The notes below the pieces were generated by a model. The model was not told where the DNA came from. It saw only the letters and a program-made list of their open reading frames with translations, and did not search any database. A DNA stretch of 64,000 nt from Edaphobacter modestus (GTDB lineage Bacteria > Acidobacteriota > Terriglobia > Terriglobales > Acidobacteriaceae). The stretch covers positions 4,340,001 to 4,404,000 of the forward strand of contig NZ_SHKW01000001.1 in NCBI RefSeq assembly GCF_004217555.1. The letters run 5' to 3'. The first letter of the stretch is position 1. Every line of letters starts with the position of its first letter. Both the position numbers and the translations under genes were made by a program. Below, piece after piece: positions 36,000 through 44,282 of the stretch.

Positions 36000-36290
36000 G
36001 TGGCGCGGATTCTTGCACGAGCGGCGATGTGGCTCCTTCTTGTAGCAGGAGCGGTATGGGCATCGGACTGGCTCATCTGGCAAGGCAGAGTCATAGCGGG
36101 CGGAGGCTATGGCGTAGTGTCTGTCGACCGGTTCGTGGTGGCTTCGTTGAAAGGGAACAAGGAAGAGTATTACCCGGACGGAAGGGTCGAGGTGCGGTGC
36201 ACGCGATCGCTGTTGCCCGAGGGGCTGCCGCAGGCTGGAGGCAAACCCTGCTGGTGGGTTGAGAGGAATCCTGTGTATTTCGATCGATAA
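36000..36290 (+). CDS. Small hypothetical protein with N-terminal membrane segment (96 aa)
   Basis: GTG start at 36000, with GAGGGA upstream. The first 30 residues hold a hydrophobic stretch (AAMWLLLVAGAVWASDWLIW) that is a signal anchor or signal peptide. The remainder is soluble with two Cys (VRCTRS and KPCWW) that could form a disulphide in the periplasm. No family is recognised; coding character is reasonable, but support is from ORF and RBS only. Confidence 0.55.
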   Translation: MARILARAAMWLLLVAGAVWASDWLIWQGRVIAGGGYGVVSVDRFVVASLKGNKEEYYPDGRVEVRCTRSLLPEGLPQAGGKPCWWVERNPVYFDR

Positions 36291-36389
36291 AGGTATGCGA
36301 GAGCGACGCAGCAGTGCTTTGGTCCTCTAAACTAAAAGCAATGCCCGGCACGTTGTGGCGAAGATTTTCCCAGGTGAGGAGAGTTTGCG

Positions 36390-36716
36390 ATGAGTGTCGA
36401 AGATGAAAAGAAGAAGCCACGGAAAGCCGCGGTTAAGAAGGCGGTGCCCGCGCCGTCCGCCGATGTGACTGCCGCGAAAAAAGTGAAAGCTGCGGCCCCC
36501 AAACCCGCGGCTCCGAAGAAGAAACCGGCGGCCAGGATCGTGGCGGAAGCGCCGACCGTGCAACCCCCAGTGGACGCAACAAGACGGGATGTTCAGCCGA
36601 CACAAATGCAGATAGCGGAGCGGGCGCATCATTATTTTGTGGAACGTGGCCGGCAGCATGGCTTTCACGAGCAGGATTGGCTCCGTGCCGAGCGTGAGCT
36701 AAGGTCTGGCTCCTAG
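36390..36716 (+). CDS. DUF2934 protein with histone-H1-like Lys/Ala/Pro tail
   Basis: The protein has 108 residues. Residues 1-65 are Lys/Ala/Pro-rich (KKKPRKAAVKKAVPAPSADV, KAAAPKPAAPKKKPAARI), much like histone H1-type tails. The C-terminal 35 residues are a DUF2934 domain (IAERAHHYFVERGRQHG, then DWLRAEREL). DUF2934 proteins are small and common in Acidobacteria and some Proteobacteria; function unknown. The basic tail suggests nucleic acid binding (inference). The + strand neighbours are unrelated. Confidence 0.8.
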   Translation: MSVEDEKKKPRKAAVKKAVPAPSADVTAAKKVKAAAPKPAAPKKKPAARIVAEAPTVQPPVDATRRDVQPTQMQIAERAHHYFVERGRQHGFHEQDWLRAERELRSGS

Positions 36717-36723
36717 CCAACTC

Positions 36724-38016
36724 TTAATCCCAGAGGCTTCGTCGATGCAGCGAATTGGCGGTGCGAATGGATCTATCCTTCGTTCCGCCGATCGCGTATG
36801 AGGCTAAAAAATCCTCGTCGCGAGCTCCCTCACGAGAGAGTAACGCGTTCCCTAGCCACACACTGCTCATGATGAACACGAGGCCGTCAAACAGCTCTCC
36901 GGTAATCGAAAGCCAGAAAGGTTTCCATAGCAGGATTAGTAGGAGAAGCGATGCCGGTAAGGATCGTCGCACATGTCCTTGATCCATGTCCTCAACCAGC
37001 CAGGCAAGAACGCCAGTGAGATAGATCAGGCGGTAGTCATAGCTTGAGCCGGCTATAAACGCGAAACAGAAGATTGAAAGACAGGCGATAGCAATTGCAC
37101 CGCGTGTCTGTCCCGCATCGAGCGGAGGGAGAATGCGATTGAGGTTGCGGCCCGAGAATACCCCGGCGATCATGCAGACGCAGCCGACCAACATCGCTGC
37201 CAGAGGAGCCGCGGCATGATGATCCACGACGAGGGGCGTCAAAGAATGCGATACGTGACGGCTGATTGCGTAGAAGAACGGGAAGGCGCCGAAGGACATC
37301 TCAGAGTCGCGTGGAGTATTGGCGATGACGTAGGCCAGCCTCCGCCCACTACTGAGGAAGAGAGCGACCGCCGCAGCTGCTGCCGTGATTATCGCCGGCC
37401 TCCATCCGCGGCGACGTTGCAGAAAGATTGTCAGGGCGGCAATCGGATAGACCTTCAGGATCGTCAGCAGAATCAACAGGCCGCCAGTCAGACGTGATCG
37501 CAGTGTTGGGCGTTGACGATTGATGAAAAACAGGCCGAAGACAAGAAGGAAGAAAACCACTTGGTCGGTATTGCCGCGCTCAACAGAGAACAGGACGCAT
37601 CGTGATGTGATGGCAAGAAAGACAATTAGCCCGCTCAGTAGCGTGCGCGTGTTGAAGAGGAAGAGGTATGCGCTGATCGCTGCGATGGCAAAGAGAGCGC
37701 CAACAAGATTGGAGAAGCGGGACGTAAGCCCCACGTGACGTGGAAGGAGCCACACCGGCGGATAGTTGTAGAGGCGATGCCAGGGATCGAAAGAACTTAC
37801 CCTGTACGGATCCTGACCACTCTTGACGCAATCAATTGCATGGGTGAATCCCCGCGTGTCTGAGAAGGAAGGCGTGTTTGCTGGAATGTGAATCATATTC
37901 CAGGCAGCATGCAGATTCCCCCGCACAAGAACTCCTGCACACAACAGGAGGGCGACAACCGCGACGGCTGATAGGACAGGCATCTTCAGGCGTAGAGAAA
38001 ATGCAAAGTTCTGCAT
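36724..38016 (-). CDS. GT87-like membrane glycosyltransferase (DUF2029)
   Basis: The protein has about 430 residues from ATG 38016 (MQNFAFSLRLKMPVLSAVAV), with GAGGAG upstream; the frame further upstream lacks coding features. About nine to ten hydrophobic segments. Motif DPYRVSSFDPWHRLYNYPPV lies in the first loop (the aspartate-containing loop of GT-C enzymes), and VERGNTDQVVFFLLVFGL and ILKVYPIAALTIFLQRRRGW follow. This is the pattern of GT87/DUF2029 polyprenyl-phosphate-dependent mannosyltransferases. It acts at the membrane, with a lipid-linked sugar donor. It lies 145 bp after the cupredoxin gene on the same strand, so it may be the last gene of that operon. Confidence 0.8.
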   Translation of the reverse strand: MQNFAFSLRLKMPVLSAVAVVALLLCAGVLVRGNLHAAWNMIHIPANTPSFSDTRGFTHAIDCVKSGQDPYRVSSFDPWHRLYNYPPVWLLPRHVGLTSRFSNLVGALFAIAAISAYLFLFNTRTLLSGLIVFLAITSRCVLFSVERGNTDQVVFFLLVFGLFFINRQRPTLRSRLTGGLLILLTILKVYPIAALTIFLQRRRGWRPAIITAAAAAVALFLSSGRRLAYVIANTPRDSEMSFGAFPFFYAISRHVSHSLTPLVVDHHAAAPLAAMLVGCVCMIAGVFSGRNLNRILPPLDAGQTRGAIAIACLSIFCFAFIAGSSYDYRLIYLTGVLAWLVEDMDQGHVRRSLPASLLLLILLWKPFWLSITGELFDGLVFIMSSVWLGNALLSREGARDEDFLASYAIGGTKDRSIRTANSLHRRSLWD

Positions 38017-38160
38017 GGATAAAGCAGGCTCCTCGCGAGGGTGCAGGCAGCGAAGTGTTGCAGGTGGCAAGTCGAGGGCACCGTTGTCTGGAAGTTTTCC
38101 TATAAAGCCTTGGATGGAAGGCCCTGCGGATCCGTTGCATGCCCACAAGGTACTCAGGAC

Positions 38161-38856
38161 TCAGTAAATCGGGTGCGCATCCACGTCGTAGCTGCGGCCA
38201 AATTTGTTGCGGTGCGGTTCGCGTTCAGGCTCATCCGGGCGAATCTCTCCCAGGTCGGCGCTCTCGCTTCCGACATGGATGCGTCGCGTCTGTTTGTCCA
38301 GGGAGTTTTGGCGTTGTCCCTCAATCCAGACATATAGGTCATAATCACCGCTTGGCACGCCCGCAATCCGAAACTCACCTTTGGAATCGGCGATGCTGAA
38401 GTATGGGGTGTTCAGGGATATGACAACCGCGCTCATCTCAGAATGGATATTGCAGAAGATGTAGGAAATGCCTTCACGAGAGAAGAGAACGCTCCGGGTG
38501 GAACCAGCTTCGTAGAGTCCCAGGTCGAAACGCTTGCCGTCGAAAAGCGAGAAGACATTGTGAAAAAACGGATCTGTGTTCGGAAATGCAACACTGCTTC
38601 CCATTGGGACGACGAGAAGGTGCGGTGTGAAGGTCTTGTTCTTCTGCACGAGGGTGAATCGTCCAGGAGCGACAGCTCGGGAAGGATCATCGTGCAGCGG
38701 CTTCAGCCAGATGACTGCTGCGGACGCTTTCTCCGGGCCGACGGACTTCGGCGCTAGACGAACAGAGATGTCTGCGGCGCGGAGAGAGCTATCTACACCA
38801 AGAAAAGATGCCACAGTCAGGAGAGCGAGCAACAGAACTCTGATCGATCGTGTCAT
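38161..38856 (-). CDS. Secreted cupredoxin-like copper protein
   Basis: The protein has 231 residues with a signal peptide (RVLLLALLTVASFLGVDSSL). The plastocyanin-like domain (about 30-150) shows the type-1 copper ligands: His in DPFFHNVFSLF, then Cys, His and Met in IFCNIHSEM, that is CxxHxxM. The C-terminal part (FSIADSKGEFRIAGVPSGDY) resembles a carboxypeptidase-regulatory/CNA-B beta domain. Role inferred: periplasmic copper protein or electron carrier. Its start overlaps the porin stop by one base (TGATG), so it is coupled to porin expression. Confidence 0.82.
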   Translation of the reverse strand: MTRSIRVLLLALLTVASFLGVDSSLRAADISVRLAPKSVGPEKASAAVIWLKPLHDDPSRAVAPGRFTLVQKNKTFTPHLLVVPMGSSVAFPNTDPFFHNVFSLFDGKRFDLGLYEAGSTRSVLFSREGISYIFCNIHSEMSAVVISLNTPYFSIADSKGEFRIAGVPSGDYDLYVWIEGQRQNSLDKQTRRIHVGSESADLGEIRPDEPEREPHRNKFGRSYDVDAHPIY

Positions 38857-40433
38857 CAGAATCGGTACCCTGCGCCCAGACCGATTACGTCACTGGTATT
38901 CGTCGATCCACCGGCATAATTCGTCCACAATTTCCGGTATTCAACAGAGAAGAGCAGGTAGGCGCTCGGGCTGTAAATCACATTTCCGAAGGCAGTTCGA
39001 TTGCGGGAGAGACCAGAGTAGGTCTCCGTCGATGAACTCGCAATACTCCTGCGGATGTCGTTCGCAAATGGATTATCGATGCCGTATGCCCCGTTGAATT
39101 CCAAACGCGCCTTCGGTTTGAATTTCAGCTGCGCCCAGCCTCCAATATCGTCCAGTGGATGGAGAACCCGCGTCGTCGTCGTGTACTCAAAGACATAATC
39201 AACGTATCCTCCTGCTCCCAGACCTCCCAAAGCCTGTCCCCTGTAGACGTTGGAGAGGAATTCGATGTGCCGTCCAACCGGAAGCCGCAGATCCAGTGTT
39301 CCTGCCCATGCGTTGAAGCGTACATTGCTGGCCGTCATGTGTGGGCTGAAATACCCCCCCAAGCCGATCTCCGGACCTTCTCCGTTGTCTCCCTTTGCAA
39401 AGGCAATACGTGCATTCGTACCAGGCCACCGGCTGCGCTCTGTCTGCCATACAGCCGGTGGATTGGTGGTGGTTTGGCCGAGGCTTGGTGGATTGGGAAC
39501 CTGCACCAGGCCCGCTGCCAGCTTCAGCACCGAGTGGTGCAGAGGGACCGAGTGTGAAACGCCGATCTGTGGAACCCAGGCCCACAGATTTCCGCTCCAG
39601 GCCAGAGGTGGCTCGCCCACCGCAACCAGTGAGGTCGGAGTGTAAGGAGCCACCAAACTGCGATCAAGCGCAACAAATGCGCGGGTGTGATTCCAATTCA
39701 GGCCTGCGTGAGCCGTACGCAACCGAAGCAGGCCATTGGCAGCGTAGTTGGACTGCGAGCCGATAGCGAAGAAATCAACGCGAACATCCGCATCGCTGGC
39801 TGCGCCCATCAACTCCGGTCCACGAGCATCCAAACCGAGGATTGTCTGGCGAAGTGAAAGTGCTGTGCTACCTCCACCCGGAATCGCATAGGTGGGATCC
39901 TCCGGTATATCGACCTGACGCGTGTTGACAGATGTATTGAACAATAGAAGGCCAGTCACCTTGAGCGGATACTTCGACTCGGTCTCCACCTTGGTCTGTT
40001 CATGGGTCGCAATCTGAGTGTCCTCCATTGCCTGGCGTTCGCGAATCTCCTCGAGTGAGGCCGATCCCTCCTGCGACGAGGACTCTCCGGTGATCGGCGG
40101 CGGTGGAGACGGAGAGGCGGGTGCTACGGATCGTTCTGCGGCAAGCTGTTGCCGCAGCGCACTAAGCTGCTTTTGAAGCTCCTGCATCTGATTCTGATAT
40201 GCATTCATCTGCGCCTGCGCCTGCGCGACCGCTGCGGTCAGCTTCTGCAGTTTGTCTTCAGTGCTCTCGGTGGAGGCGGGCTGAGCGATGGAGGCGGACT
40301 GAGCGTAGGCCGGAGTGTATATAGTGCAGGTCATGGCTCCCAACAAGGTCACACAGAACAGGCGAAACACCTTTGAGACTCCCGTAGCCGAAGAGCTTGA
40401 AGAAGCATTCCCGTGTTCCGCGTCGCGGTTCAT
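38856..40433 (-). CDS. Outer-membrane porin with N-terminal coiled coil
   Basis: The protein has 525 residues. The signal peptide region ends PAYAQS at about residue 46. A coiled coil follows (LQKLTAAVAQAQAQMNAYQN, QMQELQKQLSALRQQLAAER, about 60-105), then a Pro/Ser linker. The beta-barrel of about 370 residues ends in Phe (VIGLGAGYRF), the terminal signature recognised by the BAM machinery. The layout (coiled coil plus barrel) is that of DcaP/OprO-type trimeric porins. The start overlaps the histidine kinase stop by 4 bp (ATGA). Confidence 0.82.
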   Translation of the reverse strand: MNRDAEHGNASSSSSATGVSKVFRLFCVTLLGAMTCTIYTPAYAQSASIAQPASTESTEDKLQKLTAAVAQAQAQMNAYQNQMQELQKQLSALRQQLAAERSVAPASPSPPPPITGESSSQEGSASLEEIRERQAMEDTQIATHEQTKVETESKYPLKVTGLLLFNTSVNTRQVDIPEDPTYAIPGGGSTALSLRQTILGLDARGPELMGAASDADVRVDFFAIGSQSNYAANGLLRLRTAHAGLNWNHTRAFVALDRSLVAPYTPTSLVAVGEPPLAWSGNLWAWVPQIGVSHSVPLHHSVLKLAAGLVQVPNPPSLGQTTTNPPAVWQTERSRWPGTNARIAFAKGDNGEGPEIGLGGYFSPHMTASNVRFNAWAGTLDLRLPVGRHIEFLSNVYRGQALGGLGAGGYVDYVFEYTTTTRVLHPLDDIGGWAQLKFKPKARLEFNGAYGIDNPFANDIRRSIASSSTETYSGLSRNRTAFGNVIYSPSAYLLFSVEYRKLWTNYAGGSTNTSDVIGLGAGYRF

Positions 40434-42250
40434 GGTGTAAGCAAAGTACTCCGAGGGGTGGTTGGGGCCGGGGACATCTGACGCGAGACCATCAAGCGAA
40501 ATATGGTCCTTCCCGACCGGCTGCTTACCAGTTTTACATCGCCGCCATGCTCTCGCGCTACGCTCCAGGCAAGAGTTAGACCGAGGCCCGTGCCTTTTTG
40601 TTTGCCCTGACTCACAAAAGGATCGAACAAGCTTTCGCGTATTCCTTCCGCAACTCCTGGTCCACTGTCAGTTATCGAGACGCTCACCGTTGTCTGGTCG
40701 GAACTGACCGAGGCAACCACCTCGCGGCCTCCCGTGCTCTGCCGCGCGGATTGGCAGGCGTTCAGCAGAAGGTTATACAGTGCCCGTTCCATTTGTTTTG
40801 CATCGAGAGCGGCCGTTGTATCGTCGGAGGATTTTTCCACGCGCAGGGTCACACCCTCGGTATCGGGATGCGTGCGAACGAGTGCGACAGCGCGATCGAG
40901 AAGAGATTCCATCGTCATCGGAAGCCGCTGCATGCCCGCACCGGTGCGACCGAAGATAAGAAGTGTATCCAGCATGTCGGTTGTTCCGTTCACTGCAAGT
41001 CGTATCTCTTCGAATAGTTCCGCGCGCTCATTCGAAGGCAATAATGGTGAGGCAAGAAACTCAGCGTTCGCGTACACCGCGGCGAGATAGTGCCTGAGAT
41101 CATGGGAGACAGAGCTCGCCATGCGTCCAATGGTCGCCAGCCGTTCCGATTCCAGCAGCGCGCGATTGGTCTTCTGAATCTCGTCTCGCATCTGTGCAAA
41201 GACATGACTCAAATAGCGAACCTCCTGAGTCCCGTCCCGGGGAAGCGAGTATCGTGGATTTCCTTCGCCAAACGCCCGCACCCCCGTGGCGAGCTGCTCC
41301 AGCGGACGCGTCACCATCCGGGCCAGCAGGAGCATGAGAACGGCTCCCGCCAGCATCGCCAACATGCCCGTAGCGAACACAAGCCTGTTGATCTCGCGTT
41401 CTGCCCGATCAGTCGCATCGAACGACTTCATGATCACAAGGCGCAGTGGAAAGCCTGCCTCAGCAGTAAGATCGCGACTGATGGTCAGGAAGCGTTCCCG
41501 TCCGGCTCGTATGATCAGCTCGCTGCTGTGGCTCAGAGAAGGAATGCTATGCTGCAAGGCGCCCTGTTTTTCTCCTGGCAACGTGGTGACCGCGAGGGTG
41601 TTGCCGGTAACGAACGCGGCCTCGGCGCCCGCACCGCGTCCAATCTCCACAAGAAATAGTTGATCGATTGCGTAGCCGCTGATGACATGGCCCAGCAGCG
41701 TCCCAGTCTTTTCGCTGCCGAAATAGAGCGGCCGGACGGAGTACTCGTACATGTGTCCGCCGCTGATCAGGTAGTGCTTTGCGGGATCTTCAATCTGGTT
41801 CTGCAGATCCCGTTTCAAAACATCTCCCTCGACCTCTACTGTATTCGCTGCGAGAATCGTGCCATCGGCGTCGGCAAGTGCAAAGAGGTCGTTTCCACTG
41901 GTCTTCCAGAAATCGAGGGCTCCATCGGCAATGGTGCGGGCATCACTGGTCGTCATCAGTGCCTTCAGGCTGGGAAGGCTGGCCAGCAGGGCATTCTCAC
42001 GTTCCAGGGTGGTGAGCCTGCGGGCCTCCAGATCCTGAAAGGTGGCCACCGAGTTTTGAAGCTCCTGGGCAAGAATCTCGCGAGCGCGCTGCCGTAGCTT
42101 GTTGCGGATGATAAACAGGCTGGAGCAGGTAGTGGCTGCGACAATGAGAATCAGCGAGGCTAATAGAAGGACCCGAGTCCTGATCCCAGGTCCATGACGG
42201 TCGCTTAGCACGGGACCTCTCTTACGGGACGAACTTGTATCCGGCGCCAT
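40430..42250 (-). CDS. Membrane sensor histidine kinase
   Basis: The protein has 606 residues. Membrane helix at about 26-48 (VLLLASLILIVAATTCSSLF), then a large periplasmic sensor (about 50-290). The second helix (FATGMLAMLAGAVLMLLLA) is followed by HAMP. HisKA has H box ASSVSHDLRHYLAAVYANAE; HATPase has NLLLNACQSA, DSGPGVAEG and GTGLGLTL. It overlaps the response regulator end by 29 bp if ATG 42250 is used; a GTG at 42211 with AGAGAGG upstream is an alternative. It is translationally coupled to the porin downstream. Confidence 0.93.
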   Translation of the reverse strand: MAPDTSSSRKRGPVLSDRHGPGIRTRVLLLASLILIVAATTCSSLFIIRNKLRQRAREILAQELQNSVATFQDLEARRLTTLERENALLASLPSLKALMTTSDARTIADGALDFWKTSGNDLFALADADGTILAANTVEVEGDVLKRDLQNQIEDPAKHYLISGGHMYEYSVRPLYFGSEKTGTLLGHVISGYAIDQLFLVEIGRGAGAEAAFVTGNTLAVTTLPGEKQGALQHSIPSLSHSSELIIRAGRERFLTISRDLTAEAGFPLRLVIMKSFDATDRAEREINRLVFATGMLAMLAGAVLMLLLARMVTRPLEQLATGVRAFGEGNPRYSLPRDGTQEVRYLSHVFAQMRDEIQKTNRALLESERLATIGRMASSVSHDLRHYLAAVYANAEFLASPLLPSNERAELFEEIRLAVNGTTDMLDTLLIFGRTGAGMQRLPMTMESLLDRAVALVRTHPDTEGVTLRVEKSSDDTTAALDAKQMERALYNLLLNACQSARQSTGGREVVASVSSDQTTVSVSITDSGPGVAEGIRESLFDPFVSQGKQKGTGLGLTLAWSVAREHGGDVKLVSSRSGRTIFRLMVSRQMSPAPTTPRSTLLTP

Positions 42251-42962
42251 AGACCGTTTGAAAGTAGCGAGGCTCGGCAGAATCGGGCTCCAGCTTCTGC
42301 CGCAACTTCAGAATATGGTTATCGACAGTTCTGGTTGTGGGATAGGACTGGTATCCCCACACCTCATTCAGAAGCTCTTCGCGGCTTAGCACGCGTTCAG
42401 CATGTTCTACGAAGTACTTCAGAAGTTTGAACTCATGCGCGGTAAGCGCTACAGCCTTATCAGAGCGTCGGGCGCTCATTCTGGCGAAGTCGATCTCGCA
42501 GTCGCCGAAGGAGTAAGTGACAATCGCGGTAGGCCGATGCCGCCGCCGCAGCGCAGCCTGGACGCGAGCCATCAGCTCCCGAGGGCTGAATGGCTTGGTA
42601 ACGTAATCGTCGGCTCCCAGCTCGAGCAGAAGAACCTTGTCGGCAACCTCACTGACTGCACTCACCACGATGACCGGAGTTTCAGGCTGCTCGACTTTGA
42701 TGGTCTTACACACGTCGCGACCAAAGATGTTCGGAAGCAGAAGATCCAGCACCACGGCAGAAGGCTTCATGGCTCGAAAAGTGTCGAGGCCTGATTGTCC
42801 ATCGCTGCAGATGGTTACGGCGTAGCCTTGATCGCGGAACATACGGTGAAGCACTTTCTGCATCCGCGGATCGTCTTCAATGACCAGAATCTGCGTGCTG
42901 GCCATCGCAGGCGGTAGGTCAGGAGTTTTCACGTCGGTCACGTTCTTGTCATTCTGCAACAT
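42222..42962 (-). CDS. OmpR/PhoB-family response regulator
   Basis: Receiver domain (QILVIEDDPRMQKVLHRMF, phospho-Asp in AVVLDLLLPNIFG, Lys in DDYVTKPFSPREL) and a winged helix (ALTAHEFKLLKYFVEHAERV, TVYGAGYKFVP). The total is 246 residues from ATG 42962; ATG 42905 (MASTQILVIEDD) is equally plausible since neither has a clear ribosome-binding site. It is the first gene of the operon RR-HK-porin-cupredoxin. Its promoter contains 11-bp-phased repeats expected for an OmpR-type dimer, suggesting autoregulation. Confidence 0.93.
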   Translation of the reverse strand: MLQNDKNVTDVKTPDLPPAMASTQILVIEDDPRMQKVLHRMFRDQGYAVTICSDGQSGLDTFRAMKPSAVVLDLLLPNIFGRDVCKTIKVEQPETPVIVVSAVSEVADKVLLLELGADDYVTKPFSPRELMARVQAALRRRHRPTAIVTYSFGDCEIDFARMSARRSDKAVALTAHEFKLLKYFVEHAERVLSREELLNEVWGYQSYPTTRTVDNHILKLRQKLEPDSAEPRYFQTVYGAGYKFVP

Positions 42963-43277
42963 GGCAGTATTGTTACTCTTTTACGCTGCCGTTTACATTG
43001 TGGGGCCTTGGAATGACAATCTTCTGACAATTCATAGACAAATGCAAATGCGGCAGTTTGTGCAGTTTGCTTGCCGCAGAGCCAGGAATAGCCTCTGGGT
43101 CCGAGCATAACCGGCAGAGATATCAGTATGACTATGACAGTTATATTGTGGCGTAGGATCCGCCAACGCGTATCGTCGCCGATGTTTTCGACCTCGTGAC
43201 TGCTGCAGTCTCTCGATAAAATTGCTGCTCTTGGCTCCGAGCCCACAGTCCCCTGGTTTCAGGAGGTCTGTGCTGTC
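42963..43277. other. Promoter region of the porin/two-component operon
   Basis: These 315 bp hold no convincing gene. Besides the 11-bp repeats described separately, there is an inverted repeat GCGGCA (43050-43055)/TGCCGC (43072-43077) enclosing two direct copies of GCAGTTTG (43053-43060, 43062-43069). On the minus strand TTGTCA then TGTAAA, 16 bp apart, could serve as -35/-10 elements. Confidence 0.4.
43014..43041 (-). promoter_or_regulatory. Pho-box-like tandem repeats upstream of the response regulator
   Basis: On the plus strand TGACAAT occurs at 43014-43020 and 43025-43031, and a third GACAA at 43037-43041. The GACAA cores lie at 43015, 43026 and 43037, exactly 11 bp apart. Read on the minus (coding) strand this is ATTGTCA-N4-ATTGTCA, close to the PhoB box (CTGTCAT repeats, 11-bp period). 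It lies 52-79 bp upstream of the regulator start. Confidence 0.6.
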
Positions 43278-44240
43278 TCAGCGTGGATAAAGTTCGTACA
43301 GACGCTTGGCGGGCTGATCGAGTGTGCTGTCGTCGCTCACAGCGGCATTGGCTTGAATGCGGCCTGCCTGTTTCGAGGAAAAAAGGATCACGCTCTCCGG
43401 ATTCATCAGGAGAGCCGCCTTGAGCATGAGCCTCGAGAGAACGGCGATATTGGAGAGATCGGAGTTTGTCTCCCGCGACCAGCTCCGGAGCCGCTCGGGT
43501 TCTGCGACGAGAGCCTCATGCAGAGTCTGAAGCCGCGCACTGAGCGCCCTGTGATGGATTCGGAAGGGCGATGCAATTGTAACGACAGGGTCAAAGATCG
43601 ACCATTCATACTGCAGCACGGCACAGTACTCTGGCCTCCGGGCGAAGAGATCGTCGATCTGTAAATGATCGCTGCCGACTCCGAAACTGCCGATCTTGCC
43701 CTGTGCAACGCTGTCTTCAAGGAAGCGGAGCAGGGAATCGTCAGTGAGATCCTCGGCCGTGGCTTCGTGGAGCAGCCAGATGTCGATGTGATCGGTTTTG
43801 AGCGCGGATAGGCTGGATTCCAGAGAGGTTCGCGCCTTGTCGGCTGTGAATGATTTTCGCTCGGAGGGTTGAGCTGAGGCCTGCACCGCAACCTTCGCCG
43901 CCGAAGCGAGATGTTTTTTGGCTGCGGGAAACTGACGAATGATGGGGCCTGCGATCGAGCGGGCGACACGAAAGAAGGATCGACCCTTGGGTGGGGCGAT
44001 GCCGTACTTGGTTGTGACTGTGACATCGGAGCGATGCCGTGCAAGGAACTCGCCAAGGCAGCCTTCGGCCTCACCGTACCCATACATCGGGGCCACGTCG
44101 AAGTGACGGATCCCCGCGTTATAGGCAGCTTCAAGAACTGCCAGCGATCCGCGTCGGCCGAGAGAGCCCATCAAGGTGGAACAGCCGAACCCGAGACGAG
44201 AGGTGGTTCGTCCGGTGACGCCCAGTGGAATGGTCTGCAT
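43278..44240 (-). CDS. Aldo/keto reductase
   Basis: The protein has 320 residues. NAD(P)H-dependent oxidoreductase of carbonyl compounds or sugars with a TIM-barrel fold. The catalytic tetrad is visible: Asp and Tyr in HFDVAPMYGYGEAE, Lys in VTVTTKYGIA and His in DIWLLHEATAED. Residues 100-135 form an insertion rich in Ala/Lys/Ser. The C-terminal NADP-binding segment (QPAKRLYELY) ends shorter than in many relatives. It lies 42 bp downstream of the GMC oxidoreductase gene, implying a joint pathway on a sugar or alcohol substrate. Confidence 0.9.
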   Translation of the reverse strand: MQTIPLGVTGRTTSRLGFGCSTLMGSLGRRGSLAVLEAAYNAGIRHFDVAPMYGYGEAEGCLGEFLARHRSDVTVTTKYGIAPPKGRSFFRVARSIAGPIIRQFPAAKKHLASAAKVAVQASAQPSERKSFTADKARTSLESSLSALKTDHIDIWLLHEATAEDLTDDSLLRFLEDSVAQGKIGSFGVGSDHLQIDDLFARRPEYCAVLQYEWSIFDPVVTIASPFRIHHRALSARLQTLHEALVAEPERLRSWSRETNSDLSNIAVLSRLMLKAALLMNPESVILFSSKQAGRIQANAAVSDDSTLDQPAKRLYELYPR

Positions 44241-44282
44241 AGGAAGGTTTTCTCCGTCGAAGGGTGATAATTCGCTCTAGGC

